Source: JAAXHH01 sp965225915
GTDB taxonomy: Bacteria > JAAXHH01
Direction of reading: 5' to 3'
DNA length: 64,000 nucleotides
Assembly (NCBI GenBank): GCA_965225915.1
Contig: OZ245326.1
Span: forward strand, 3,100,001-3,164,000
The first letter of the stretch is position 1. Each line of letters starts with the position of its first letter. The translations under genes were made by a program, and so were the position numbers. Below the pieces are notes generated by a model. It was not told the origin of the DNA, searched no databases, and worked only from the letters and a program-made list of their open reading frames with translations. Below are positions 45,478-55,109 of this stretch, piece by piece.

Positions 45478-47022
45478 ATGGCCTTTGATTTCGTCATTCG
45501 CGGTGGTGAGGTTATCGATGGTACCGGCAAGACCGACCGGTACCTGGCGGACGTGGGGCTGCGGGATGGGCGCGTTGCGGGGATCGGGGACCTGTCGGAC
45601 GCCGAGACCGCCAGGACCCTGGACGCCCGCGGCCACATCGTTTGCCCTGGCTTCATCGACGTCCACGTCCACTCCGAGAATTCACTGCTCGGCGGCCGGG
45701 ACCAGATGGGGGGTATCCGCCAGGGTGTGACGACACAACTGCTGGCACCCGACGGATTCGGCTGGGCGGGTCTTTCGCCCGAGGAGGCACTGCCCCTGTG
45801 GAACTACACTCAGTTCGCGTACGGCGAGCCCCTGGAGCCGGTCAACTGGCCCACCATTGAATCCTACCTGGACCTGTTTCCCGGCCGTTCGCCCGCGAAC
45901 GTGTATCCCCAGGTGCCGCACTGCGCCGTTCGCGTCAAGGCCAAGGGATGGGCCCCCGGACCACCCGACAGGGACCAGTTGAAAATCATGGAATCGGAGA
46001 CCCGGGCGTGGATGGAAGCCGGTGCCGGGTGCCTCTGCCTGGGACTGGACTACCAGCCCAGTGCCAACTCGCCCTTCGAGGAACTGGTCGCGCTGTGCAA
46101 AGTGGCGCTGGAGTACGACGGGATCTACGCCGCCCATCTGAGGTACCAGATCCTGGGGCGGGACCGGGCCTGGCAGGAGATCATCGACCTGAACCGGGCC
46201 AGCGGTATTCCCGTACACGTATCCCACGAACGCGTCGACGGCGTGACGGGACCGATTCTGGACCAGGCGATGAAGGACGGGGTGGACATCACCTTCGAAT
46301 CCTATTTATACCCCGCCGGCATGACCCACATCACGATGCAGCTTCCCATGTGGATACAGACGGGTAGCCCCGACGAAGTCCTGGATCGGATGCGCCAGCC
46401 GGATACGCGTCGCGAAGCGCTCGAACACCTGAGGTCGACGAACCTGGCCGACCGGCAGTATATCGGCTATACGCGTTCGGGAAAATTCGCGGGCATGACC
46501 CTCGGAGAGGCGGCGCGTAGCGTGAACAAGTCCAACGAGGAGTTCGCCTACGACCTCGTGCTCGAGGAAGACGGCATACAGGCGTTTATCATGTTCTGGC
46601 CACTGCCGGCAGCAGAATGCGAGGCCGTGCTGAACAGGACGGCGCCCCATCCACTCATGATGGTCGCCAGTGACGGCGTCTATGACTGTACCCATCCCCA
46701 TCCGCGGGGACAGGGGTGTTTCGCGCAGATGCTCAGGAAATTCGTAAGGGAGCGCAAGCTGCTTTCCCTGGAAGAAGCCGTTTACAAGATGAGTGGTTTT
46801 CCGGCGGAACGCTACAGGCTGAAAGACCGCGGCGTGCTGCGCGAAGGATTTCCCGCGGATGTGGTCGTCTTCGATCCCCAAACCGTGGCCGACCGGGCCA
46901 CCTTCGAAGCGCCGATACAGTCTCCCTCCGGCATTCCCCATGTTTTCGTCAACGGCACTCCGGTGATCGACAGTCACGAGCCCACCGAGCACCGTCCGGG
47001 CCAGGTCCTGAGAAGAGGATAA
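45478..47022 (+). CDS. N-acyl-D-amino-acid deacylase-type amidohydrolase
   Basis: 514 residues. The urease-superfamily H-x-H is in FIDVHVHSENSL, followed by QGVTTQLLAPDGFGWAG and GIPVHVSHERVDG; the C-terminal sandwich keeps GVLREGFPADVVVFDP. This matches the D-aminoacylase/D-glutamate deacylase family. GGAGGAACC before the ATG is strong. The true acyl substrate is not readable. Between a lactonase and an oligopeptidase it may process an N-acylated compound. Confidence 0.85.
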   Translation: MAFDFVIRGGEVIDGTGKTDRYLADVGLRDGRVAGIGDLSDAETARTLDARGHIVCPGFIDVHVHSENSLLGGRDQMGGIRQGVTTQLLAPDGFGWAGLSPEEALPLWNYTQFAYGEPLEPVNWPTIESYLDLFPGRSPANVYPQVPHCAVRVKAKGWAPGPPDRDQLKIMESETRAWMEAGAGCLCLGLDYQPSANSPFEELVALCKVALEYDGIYAAHLRYQILGRDRAWQEIIDLNRASGIPVHVSHERVDGVTGPILDQAMKDGVDITFESYLYPAGMTHITMQLPMWIQTGSPDEVLDRMRQPDTRREALEHLRSTNLADRQYIGYTRSGKFAGMTLGEAARSVNKSNEEFAYDLVLEEDGIQAFIMFWPLPAAECEAVLNRTAPHPLMMVASDGVYDCTHPHPRGQGCFAQMLRKFVRERKLLSLEEAVYKMSGFPAERYRLKDRGVLREGFPADVVVFDPQTVADRATFEAPIQSPSGIPHVFVNGTPVIDSHEPTEHRPGQVLRRG

Positions 47023-47043
47023 GAAGGGACGGGTAGTAGCTAC

Positions 47044-48846
47044 ATGGATTGGGATCTCGGTTCATACTTTCCGACTTACGACGGACCGGAAATGCGCCGT
47101 TTCAGGGATGGCCTGCAGGCCGACCTGGTCGCGTTGCAGTCCGAAGCATCCGGCATACCGGCGCTAAACCTCGATAACCTGGAAGCTTGGGAACGGATCG
47201 TCCTCTCCTTCGAGAACGCCGTCACCCGGTTGAGGCACCTGAGTTCCTATGTTTCCTGTCTGACCTCCGCCGATGCGAACAACGAGGCTTTCGCCACCGA
47301 AGAGGGAACGCTGAGCCTTCTGGAAGCTCGGATGTCCAGGGTCCACGTGGAATTACAGCGAGGATTCGAGTCTTCTTCCGAAGAGGTGTTCGAAGCTTTC
47401 ACGTCCCGACCCGCTCTTCAAGACGCCCGGTACCGCCTTTCCCGGATCCGCGAGCAATCCCAGCACACCATGTCCACGGAGAAAGAACACCTGGCGTCGG
47501 ACCTTGGGGTGGACGGTATCGAAGCCTGGGGCCGTCTCTACGACCGGGTATCGGGCAAACTGACCTTCGAAATGGCGTATCCGGATGGCCGGCGGGACCG
47601 GTTGCCCATGTCACAGCGTCGCGCCTTGATGGAACATCCCGACCGCCAAGTACGCCGCGCTGCCTTCGAAGGAGGCAATTACGCCTGGGCCTCGGTCGAA
47701 ACCGTGCCGGCGGCCGCACTGAACGCCATAGGGGGCAGCAGGTTGACCCTCTATCGCCACAGGGGTATTGACCACTATCTCGACCGGGCTCTCTTTCAGG
47801 CTGCGATCTCGCGCAAGACCCTGGACGCCATGTTCGAAGCGATTTTCGCGAAGTTGGGGACAGCCCGCAACATATTGAAGTACAAGGCAGGGCTCCTGGG
47901 AGGCCATACCTTGTGCTGGTACGATCTCTCGGCTCCACTCACGGTACATAACCAGGACGATCTCTCCTGGCGGGACGCCAAGTCGCTGGTGCATCGGGCC
48001 TTCGCCTCCGGCTATCCGGCTCTGGCGGAATACACAAGCGCGGCCTATGATCAAAAATGGATCGACTGGTCGCCCCGACCGGGCAAGCGTCCCGGCGCCT
48101 TCTGCACGGGATCTCCGATGACGAAAGAGTCCCGCGTCTACATGACCTACAACGACAACATGGGCGACGCGTTGACGCTGGCCCACGAACTGGGCCATGC
48201 TTTTCATGGACACCTGATGCGGGAGCAACGGACGCTGAACCGCTCCTATCCCATGACCCTGGCCGAATCCGCTTCCACTTTCGGAGAAATGCTGCTCATG
48301 CGGGGATTGCTTGAGGAGCCGGGTATACGTCCTGAAACGAAGGCCTCCCTGCTGAATATGGAGGCCAGTCACGCCGCGGTCTACCTGCTGGACATACCGG
48401 TAAGATTCGAGTTCGAAAAGGCTTTCCACGAAGAACGGGCGGATGGAGAGGTCAGCGTGGGCAGGCTGAAGGAACTGATGGTCGATACGCAGCGCCGCGT
48501 AATGGGGGACGTGCTGGATCCCCAGGGCGGAGATCCTTATTTCTGGGCGAGCAAGCTCCATTTTTACATCACGGACACCACGTTCTACAATTTCCCCTAT
48601 ACCTTTGGCTACCTGCTCAGCAGGGGTCTCTTCGCCCAGTACGAGAAGGAAGGTCCGGCGTTCCTGCCGAGATACGAGCAGTATCTGAAACTGACCGGAA
48701 GCGACACGGCGGAAAACGTGGTGCGGCGAAGTACGGGAATCGAACTTACCCAACCCGATTTCTGGGCCAGCGCCATTCGTGGTCTGGAGGGAGTTTTAAA
48801 CCGGCTCAAGGCCAGCGTGACCGAGAGCCGGGCCGTTTTGAACTAG
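47044..48846 (+). CDS. pepF: M3-family oligoendopeptidase F
   Basis: 600 residues, normal for PepF. Zinc motif H-E-L-G-H near residue 381 (TLAHELGHAFHGHL), with downstream Glu in LAESASTFGEMLL and the GAFCTGSPMTKESRVYM segment. Cytoplasmic peptidase degrading short peptides. Starts 21 bases after the amidohydrolase stop. Confidence 0.93.
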   Translation: MDWDLGSYFPTYDGPEMRRFRDGLQADLVALQSEASGIPALNLDNLEAWERIVLSFENAVTRLRHLSSYVSCLTSADANNEAFATEEGTLSLLEARMSRVHVELQRGFESSSEEVFEAFTSRPALQDARYRLSRIREQSQHTMSTEKEHLASDLGVDGIEAWGRLYDRVSGKLTFEMAYPDGRRDRLPMSQRRALMEHPDRQVRRAAFEGGNYAWASVETVPAAALNAIGGSRLTLYRHRGIDHYLDRALFQAAISRKTLDAMFEAIFAKLGTARNILKYKAGLLGGHTLCWYDLSAPLTVHNQDDLSWRDAKSLVHRAFASGYPALAEYTSAAYDQKWIDWSPRPGKRPGAFCTGSPMTKESRVYMTYNDNMGDALTLAHELGHAFHGHLMREQRTLNRSYPMTLAESASTFGEMLLMRGLLEEPGIRPETKASLLNMEASHAAVYLLDIPVRFEFEKAFHEERADGEVSVGRLKELMVDTQRRVMGDVLDPQGGDPYFWASKLHFYITDTTFYNFPYTFGYLLSRGLFAQYEKEGPAFLPRYEQYLKLTGSDTAENVVRRSTGIELTQPDFWASAIRGLEGVLNRLKASVTESRAVLN

Positions 48847-48865
48847 AAGGTTTAGTGGGAACCGA

Positions 48866-49633
48866 ATGCACGAGGAGAGTGTGTTGAACGGAATCGAGGG
48901 ACAGCGAAACCGTTTCCACGGCGTGGAGGTTGAGCCCGATGCCCTGCCGGACATACCGGATGGATTCAAGGCGCATCTGGTCCATTCGATACGGGAGTGG
49001 AAAGAGGAAGGTCTTCAGGTCGCCTGGTTTAAAGTACCCCTGTCCCGTGCGTTCCTGATTCCCATACTGGTGGACGCGGGAAGCGTCTTTCATCACAGCA
49101 CACCCGAGTACCTCATGCTGACGCTTCGGCTGGTAGATGACGCCTTCGTGCCTTTGTACGCGACCCATTATATCGGCGCCGGCGGCGTGGTGATCAACGA
49201 CAAAAACGAACTGCTCGTAGTTTGTGAACGGTTTCGAGGAGGACGCGCGCCCTACTACAAGTTGCCTGGAGGGGCGTTACACCCGGAGGAGCACCTTGCC
49301 GAGGGCGTCGTCCGGGAAGTATTTGAAGAAACGGGCGTGCCGACCAGCTTCGATGGACTGATCTGCTTCCGGCACTGGCATGGATACCGGTACGACAAGT
49401 CGGATATCTACTTTGTCTGCAGGTTGAAGCCGTTGCACCAGATCATCGAGATGCAGGCCACGGAGATAGAAGAGTGTTTCTGGATGCCCGTGGAAACCTA
49501 CATGGACTCGGAAAACGTCAGCCAGTTCAACAAGCTCATCGTCAAGGCCGCTGTGGATCACCAGGGCCTGAAGGAAACGTGGGTCGACGGCTACGGCGAC
49601 CCGGACCGGTACGAGTTCTTCATGCCGGAATAG
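48866..49633 (+). CDS. Nudix hydrolase, NUDT6-like
   Basis: 255 residues. The N-terminal domain (REWKEEGLQVAWFKVPLSRAF, then AGSVFHHSTPEYLML) is the pre-Nudix domain known from NUDT6-like proteins. The Nudix box GGALHPEEHLAEGVVREVFEETGV fits G-x5-E-x7-REUxEExGU exactly (about residues 133-155). Hydrolyses a nucleoside-diphosphate-linked compound; substrate unknown. Twenty bases after pepF. Confidence 0.88.
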   Translation: MHEESVLNGIEGQRNRFHGVEVEPDALPDIPDGFKAHLVHSIREWKEEGLQVAWFKVPLSRAFLIPILVDAGSVFHHSTPEYLMLTLRLVDDAFVPLYATHYIGAGGVVINDKNELLVVCERFRGGRAPYYKLPGGALHPEEHLAEGVVREVFEETGVPTSFDGLICFRHWHGYRYDKSDIYFVCRLKPLHQIIEMQATEIEECFWMPVETYMDSENVSQFNKLIVKAAVDHQGLKETWVDGYGDPDRYEFFMPE

Positions 49634-49706
49634 TACACAGATCGAAGCACACAGTATTCAAACACAGGATTCCTGATACCGAACCCATAGCAACGAGGAT
49701 CAACCC

Positions 49707-51113
49707 ATGGCTAAGACTCGCCAGCGACGGAAGAAGCGTCCCAATATAGTATTGATGGGGGTGGATTCGCTTCTGGCCGATCACATGAGCTGTTACGGTT
49801 ACCATCGCCAGACCACGCCCCACATCGACCGGTTCGCCGAGAGCGGCGCCCTGTTCGAGAAGACGTACAGCGCCCATATTCCCACGACGAGCGCCTACGC
49901 CTCCATGCTGACCGGCCTGGACGCTTTCGGCACACAGGTGGTGGCCCTGCGGCACAAGGGCGGTCTTCGGGAGGACATGAAGACACTGCCCGAGATGTTG
50001 CGGGAACACGGCTACACATCCACCTGTGTGGGGTTCGGTGGAAACCCTTCTTCGAGGGGCTTCGACAAGTACGTGGAATACCCGAGCTGGGGCAGCTGGA
50101 ACGAAGGACGCAGTCCCAAGGCGCAGGAACTAAACAACGTGGCGATACCGGAACTGGGCCGGCTCGCCAAACGGCGCGGCCCCTTCTTTCTCTTTCTCCG
50201 CCACATGGATCCCCACGCTCCGTACCTGCCTCCGGAGCCCTACGAGCGCATGTTCTACCACGGCGACGAGTGTGATCCAAAGAACATGTCCATGGACCCG
50301 GTCATGGCGTTTAAGCCCTTCTGCGACTTCTTCGCTTCCTGGATGCCGCCCGGCATCACCGACAAGGATTACGTGATCGCGCAGTACGACGGCGCCCTCG
50401 CATATATGGACGCCTGTATCCAGACAATTTTCAACGCTCTCGAGGCGAACGGCATCATGGACGAAACGATCGTGATTCTCAATGGAGACCACGGTGAGAC
50501 GCTCTACGATCACGAATGCTGGTTCGATCACCACGGACTCTACGACGTGACGCTGCATGTGCCGCTCATCATACGGTATCCGGGCAAAATACCTGCGGAC
50601 AGCCGCATAAGCGGATACAACCAGCACAAGGATCTCGTACCCACCATACTGGACCTGGCCGAGATCGAAGCCGGGATCGACTTTGACGGCAACAGCCTGA
50701 TGCCGCTTGTAGATGGTACGGTTTCGTCCTATGACAGCGAGTTCTACATTACCGAGTGCACGTGGATGCGCAAGCACGGCTGGCGGACGCCGCAGTGGAA
50801 GATGATGGTGGCCCTGGAACCGGATTTTCATTTCAAGCCGCCGGTCGAGTTGTACAACCTGGTGGAGGACCCCGACGAGAATCACAACCTGGCCGAGGAA
50901 CTCCCGGAGGTGGTGAACCTGCTCCAAAAGCGGATGCGGACCTGGATTCGGAAGCGAGTCCGGGAGACCGGGAAGCGCAACCCCATGCTCACCCAGGGAG
51001 ACTGGCACGGACACGAGGGAGTGGGGGCATTCAAATCCTCGCAGCAGGCCTACGATACGATGCATATCGGGGATCCTGGCCAGGCCGCCCGTATGCAAGC
51101 CCGCGGCAGGTAG
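49707..51113 (+). CDS. Sulfatase-fold hydrolase without formylglycine cysteine
   Basis: 468 residues, alkaline-phosphatase superfamily. Metal-site signatures are clear: IVLMGVDSLLADHMSCYGY (D20), ILNGDHGETLYDH and HHGLYDVTLHVPLIIRYPG. The catalytic C/S-x-P-x-R signature is replaced: before MLTG stands PTTSAYAS, putting Thr (T60 or T61) where sulfatases have the Cys that becomes formylglycine. Thr is the nucleophile in phosphodiesterase and phosphoglycerol-transferase members, so a phosphoester rather than a sulfate ester may be the substrate. No signal peptide; a basic N-terminus only. Confidence 0.8.
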   Translation: MAKTRQRRKKRPNIVLMGVDSLLADHMSCYGYHRQTTPHIDRFAESGALFEKTYSAHIPTTSAYASMLTGLDAFGTQVVALRHKGGLREDMKTLPEMLREHGYTSTCVGFGGNPSSRGFDKYVEYPSWGSWNEGRSPKAQELNNVAIPELGRLAKRRGPFFLFLRHMDPHAPYLPPEPYERMFYHGDECDPKNMSMDPVMAFKPFCDFFASWMPPGITDKDYVIAQYDGALAYMDACIQTIFNALEANGIMDETIVILNGDHGETLYDHECWFDHHGLYDVTLHVPLIIRYPGKIPADSRISGYNQHKDLVPTILDLAEIEAGIDFDGNSLMPLVDGTVSSYDSEFYITECTWMRKHGWRTPQWKMMVALEPDFHFKPPVELYNLVEDPDENHNLAEELPEVVNLLQKRMRTWIRKRVRETGKRNPMLTQGDWHGHEGVGAFKSSQQAYDTMHIGDPGQAARMQARGR

Positions 51114-51217
51114 TCGGCATCGATCCGAAGCCGATTCAAAGCCTTTCCTGCTTTGGAGGCGCCTGGTCGCGCGTAACACCTAAAGAAGCATAGTTAAACG
51201 TAAAGGAGCGTGTGAAG

Positions 51218-52213
51218 ATGGGTTTGAATATCGCGGTGGTAGGCATGGGAGGGATTGGAAACAACCATGCCCGGATATACCAGGAACACGAAGCCTGCAA
51301 CATCGTGGCCGTATGCGACGCCCTGAAGGACAAGGCCGACCAGGCGGCGCAAACCTACGGGTGCCGGGCGTTTTACAGTGTCGGCGACCTGTTGAATAGC
51401 GAACTGAAAATCGACGTGGCCAGCGTCTGTACGGCCGGCGTTGAAAACGGCGGCGACCACTACGCGCCGACGATGGAACTGCTGGGCGCCGGCATCGCCG
51501 TGCTGGGAGAGAAACCCATTTCCAACGAGATCCCGAAGGCCAGGGAGATGGTCGCGCTGGCGCGGCAGCGGGGCATATGCTACGGGATCAACCTCAACCA
51601 CCGATTCACGCCGGCAGCGATGCGGGCGAAGGAGTGGGTCGACGGCGGCCGGCTGGGCGATCTGAATATCATCAACATGACGATGTGGATCAACAACCCC
51701 AACGAGAGTTCGCCCCATTTCCACATGCGGGCGCTCCATCCCCATTCCATCGACGTGATGCGTTATTTCTGCGGCGACGTGGAAAAAGTCCAGGCCTTCT
51801 TCAAGAAGGGCAAAGGAAGGAAAATATGGTCCAACGTCCAGGTCAACATGCTGTTCGAGAACGGCGTCGTGGGTCACCTGACCGGAAGCTACGACGCCGG
51901 TGGAAGCTATGGGCTGGAGACCTGCGAGGTCGTGGGTTCGGATGCCCGGTTCGTCATACGCGAAGCCTGCGAGCAGTTGGAGTTCTACCCACGGTTCTCC
52001 CGGGAAGTGGAATCCTGTCAATACCTGGGCGGAATGATGGGGTTCTCCGAGACTTTCGGCTCGCGGATCACCCGCTGGATCGAACAGAACCTGGAAGGCG
52101 CGGCGCCGGAGGAGATCGACGCGAAGGCCGAGGACGCCTTGCGCGCTCAATTGATCATAGAAAGCGCCATCGAATCCTGGGATACGGATAGCGTGGTAAC
52201 CGTTCGATACTAA
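51218..52213 (+). CDS. Gfo/Idh/MocA family oxidoreductase
   Basis: 331 residues from ATG 51218, nine bases after GGAG (a GTG at 51212 is too close). NAD(P) motif VVGMGGIGNNHARIY, then EKPISNEIPKAREM with the catalytic Lys of the EKP motif, and an H-containing substrate segment HMRALHPHSIDVMRY. Oxidises or epimerises a sugar or inositol. The last codons are part of a 23-bp tandem repeat that continues downstream. Confidence 0.88.
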   Translation: MGLNIAVVGMGGIGNNHARIYQEHEACNIVAVCDALKDKADQAAQTYGCRAFYSVGDLLNSELKIDVASVCTAGVENGGDHYAPTMELLGAGIAVLGEKPISNEIPKAREMVALARQRGICYGINLNHRFTPAAMRAKEWVDGGRLGDLNIINMTMWINNPNESSPHFHMRALHPHSIDVMRYFCGDVEKVQAFFKKGKGRKIWSNVQVNMLFENGVVGHLTGSYDAGGSYGLETCEVVGSDARFVIREACEQLEFYPRFSREVESCQYLGGMMGFSETFGSRITRWIEQNLEGAAPEEIDAKAEDALRAQLIIESAIESWDTDSVVTVRY

Positions 52214-52284
52214 CTGTGTTAACCGTTCAGTACTAAACCTACCAGCTGTTCGATACTGATTCAGACCAGTTTACGATACTGATT
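52193..52284. repeat. Four tandem degenerate 23-bp repeats
   Basis: Contiguous units at 52193-52215, 52216-52238, 52239-52261 and 52262-52284. The core of each is close to GTTCGATACTRA. Unit 1 contains the final codons and stop of the Gfo/Idh/MocA gene; unit 4 ends about ten bases before the ribosome-binding site of the isomerase gene. Units 1 and 2 resemble each other most, as do 3 and 4. Confidence 0.7.
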
Positions 52285-52305
52285 TATATCAATTAAGGAG
52301 AAACG

Positions 52306-53103
52306 ATGAAGCTAGGCGCAAACTCGGTACTGTTCGGTGGATTTGACATGGATACGGCCTTCAAGTACCTGGCCATGGCCGGGTACGACGGTATAGAAGT
52401 GTCGGCCATCAACGGCATGAGCGAGCATCTCGTCCTGTCGGACTGGCGGACCATCTCGCCGGAAATCAAGCGTCTGTCGCGGGATTACGGCCTGGAACTC
52501 CTGGCCATGGAGCAGCCATCCCAGGACGATCAGGTCATGGAATCCGCCTTCCAGGCCGCGGCCGAGATCGGGATACCGATCATCAACTGCGGGCCCAGCG
52601 GAAAATCCGGCGACGAGGAAAGCCTGCAGGCGTCTATTGACTCCCTCGGCAGGCTGTCTGACCGGGCGGAGACCTACGGCGTCGTCCTGTGCGTCAAGGC
52701 CCATGTGGGTGCCAGCATTTACGACACTCCGACGACGCTTCGGGCCATGGAAGCCATTTCATCACCCGCCTTTGGGATCGACATGGATCCGTCCCACATT
52801 CACCGCGCCAGCGAGAATCCCGTGGAAGCCATCAAGGCCGTGATCTCCCGTGTCAGGCACGTCCATATCCGCGACTGCAAAGGCCGCCAGTCCGGTCCCG
52901 GCGCGCCGGAGGACCAGGCCAACGGGCGGGGCGATATCGATCTGGTAGGGTATATCACTGCCCTGCACGAGGGTGGCTATGACGGACCAGTCAATCTCGA
53001 AGTCATCGGGGCGAAGTCGTATTCGGTGGAGCAGTGCTGCGTAATCGCCGCGGAGACCCGCGGCCACATGCAGGGTTGTTTGCAGGCTTGTGGGGCGCGG
53101 TAG
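52306..53103 (+). CDS. Sugar phosphate isomerase/epimerase (xylose-isomerase-like barrel)
   Basis: 265 residues. The AP-endonuclease-2/xylose isomerase-like barrel shows AGYDGIEVSAINGM near the start, FGIDMDPSHIHRA and VRHVHIRDCKGR for metal binding, and PVNLEVIGAKSY at the end. TAAGGAG upstream of ATG is ideal. Likely isomerises a sugar or sugar acid; same series as the Gfo/Idh/MocA gene. Confidence 0.85.
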   Translation: MKLGANSVLFGGFDMDTAFKYLAMAGYDGIEVSAINGMSEHLVLSDWRTISPEIKRLSRDYGLELLAMEQPSQDDQVMESAFQAAAEIGIPIINCGPSGKSGDEESLQASIDSLGRLSDRAETYGVVLCVKAHVGASIYDTPTTLRAMEAISSPAFGIDMDPSHIHRASENPVEAIKAVISRVRHVHIRDCKGRQSGPGAPEDQANGRGDIDLVGYITALHEGGYDGPVNLEVIGAKSYSVEQCCVIAAETRGHMQGCLQACGAR

Positions 53104-53241
53104 GGGAACCAATTCGGACGGGTTATCCGGGTATAGTGCGGACAATCCCAGGTGTATAAACTGTCCAGGGCAGTATAGAGGACGGTTTCGTTCATTCGTC
53201 ACGCTGCTTGAACGCTACTTCATTATCCGGAGAGGCATAAC

Positions 53242-54345
53242 ATGAAAATCACGAAGCTGGAGACCTTTCTGGTCAAGCCTCGTTGGCTGTTTCTGAAGGT
53301 GCATACTGACGAGGGACTGGTGGGACTCGGTGAGCCTATTCTGGAAGGTCGGGCGAAGACCTGCGCCCAGGCCGTGGCCGAACTCGAGCCGTACCTGATC
53401 GGCAAGGACCCGACCCGGGTGGTCCACCACTGGCAGGCCATGTATCGTCACGCCTTTTACAGGGGGGGACCGATTCTGACCAGCGCGCTCAGCGGGGTGG
53501 AACAGGCGCTGTGGGATCTCTCGGGCAAGGCTCTGGGCGTACCGGTATACCAGATGCTGGGCGGTCCCACGCGGGACCGGATCCGGCTTTACACGGGCGG
53601 CGGAGATCCGGCGACCATCGGGGATTCGATCGCACAGGGATTCACCTGTTTCAAGACCGGCGTCCACATGGAGAACCCCTCCCGTATCATCGAGACGAAA
53701 GCCTTCGTCGACACGGCCGCCAACCATTTCGCCCAACTGCGGGAAGCCGCCGGGCCCGAAATCGATCTCGCCATCGATTTCCACGGGGCGGTCAGTCCCC
53801 AGACGGCCAAACTGCTCATCAAGGAACTCGAACCCTATCAGCCCTTCTTCGTGGAAGAGCCCGTCCAGTGCCAGAACGTCGACGTGCTCGCCGAAATCGC
53901 CCGGGGCACCCACCTGCCTATCGCCACGGGAGAACGCATTTTCACCAAGTGGGGATTCCGCGAGATCCTGGAAAAGCAGGCCGCGTCCATTCTCCAGCCG
54001 GATCTGTGTCATGCCGGCGGTATCTTCGAGGTAAGACTCATCGCGGGCATGGCGGAAGCCTACTACGGCGGTATCGCGCCCCACAATCCCCTGGGCCCGA
54101 TCTCACTGGCCGCTTGCATACAGCTGGACGCCTCGATTCCCAATTTCGTCGCCCAGGAGCACACCACGCTGGGTGAGGGATACCTCAAAAGGCCCTTCGT
54201 CTTCAAGGATGGGTTCGTGGAATTGCCCACGGAGCCGGGTCTGGGAATTGAACTGGACGACGACGCCATGGAGGACAAGATCGACCACGACTGGGAAAGC
54301 GGCGAGAGTTACCTGGCCGATGACGGATCCGTGGTGGACTGGTAG
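53242..54345 (+). CDS. Enolase-superfamily sugar-acid dehydratase (mandelate racemase/galactonate dehydratase-like)
   Basis: 367 residues. N-terminal capping domain, then barrel with metal ligands in IDFHG, VEEPVQ and TGERIFTKWGFR, and a catalytic-site His in APHNPLGP, as in D-galactonate dehydratase-type members. It removes water from an aldonate to give a 2-keto-3-deoxy acid. GGAGAGG precedes the ATG. The HpcH-type aldolase and DHDPS-type lyase nearby could cleave such a product (inference). Its last 37 bases overlap the convergent isomerase gene. Confidence 0.88.
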   Translation: MKITKLETFLVKPRWLFLKVHTDEGLVGLGEPILEGRAKTCAQAVAELEPYLIGKDPTRVVHHWQAMYRHAFYRGGPILTSALSGVEQALWDLSGKALGVPVYQMLGGPTRDRIRLYTGGGDPATIGDSIAQGFTCFKTGVHMENPSRIIETKAFVDTAANHFAQLREAAGPEIDLAIDFHGAVSPQTAKLLIKELEPYQPFFVEEPVQCQNVDVLAEIARGTHLPIATGERIFTKWGFREILEKQAASILQPDLCHAGGIFEVRLIAGMAEAYYGGIAPHNPLGPISLAACIQLDASIPNFVAQEHTTLGEGYLKRPFVFKDGFVELPTEPGLGIELDDDAMEDKIDHDWESGESYLADDGSVVDW

Positions 54346-55109
54346 AGGGAACTTACACGGCGGAAACCGTCATCTATGGCTGCCAGCGGATCGGGGAGCG
54401 CCGGGTTCATTTCGAGGCTGACCGGACCGTCGTATCCGATGTCGACGAGTGTAGCCAGGGTATTCTGCAGCTTGTCCTCTGTGAGCACCCCGTCGCACAG
54501 GGCCCAGTGGAGATCGCACCGGCCGTCGTTGTCGTCGAGGTGGAAGTAGCCCAGACGATCACCCGCCATCGCAACAGCCCCTGCAGGATCTTCTTTCGAG
54601 ATCTGGGCGTGCCCAATATCGAACAGCAGATACAGACCGCCGTGGCCCAGTTCCGCGATGAAGTCGAGGGTATCCCGTACCGTCGCCAAAGCCTTCCCAG
54701 GAAAATGCTCGATACACAGTTTAATGCCGTATCCTGCCGCTGCATTGGCGAGGCCGGCCACGGAATCCGCGTACCGTTTGAGCGACTCCTTTCCACCCTC
54801 TTCTCCCGGCAAGATGTATGCCCTTTGGATACCGGTTTCATGGGCGTATTCGAGGGCCCGCCGGGTATGTTCGATGGCCGCGGTCCGGGCGTTGACATCG
54901 GTTGCGTCGAGAGCCGCACCTTCCGGCATGCCGAAACCTGTCGCCATACACGTGGGCGTAAGCTCAAGGTCCGAGATCAGGCGGCGGGATTCGGAGGACC
55001 TGAAATCGAAGGGGCGATGGTCGATATGGCGAAGACCCGTCGAGGCGATACCGGTCAGCACGTCCGTTTCCGTCCCCGCCAGGGCCCAGGTACAGCAGGA
55101 GATCGTCAT
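54309..55109 (-). CDS. Sugar phosphate isomerase/epimerase
   Basis: 266 residues from ATG 55109, which shares ATGA with the aldolase stop at 55106, so the pair is translationally coupled; the upstream extension of the frame lies inside the aldolase gene. Barrel motifs: IKLCIEHFPGKA, YLLFDIGHAQI, LGYFHLDDNDG and PVSLEMNPALP give the usual Glu/Asp/His metal set. The 3' end overlaps the convergent dehydratase gene by 37 bases. Confidence 0.84.
   Translation of the reverse strand: MTISCCTWALAGTETDVLTGIASTGLRHIDHRPFDFRSSESRRLISDLELTPTCMATGFGMPEGAALDATDVNARTAAIEHTRRALEYAHETGIQRAYILPGEEGGKESLKRYADSVAGLANAAAGYGIKLCIEHFPGKALATVRDTLDFIAELGHGGLYLLFDIGHAQISKEDPAGAVAMAGDRLGYFHLDDNDGRCDLHWALCDGVLTEDKLQNTLATLVDIGYDGPVSLEMNPALPDPLAAIDDGFRRVSSLYQSTTDPSSAR

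Noticed and set aside
53104..53241. Repeated GTATA-containing phrases before the enolase-superfamily gene
   Set aside because: Spacing and sequence are irregular, and no convincing -35/-10 pair results.
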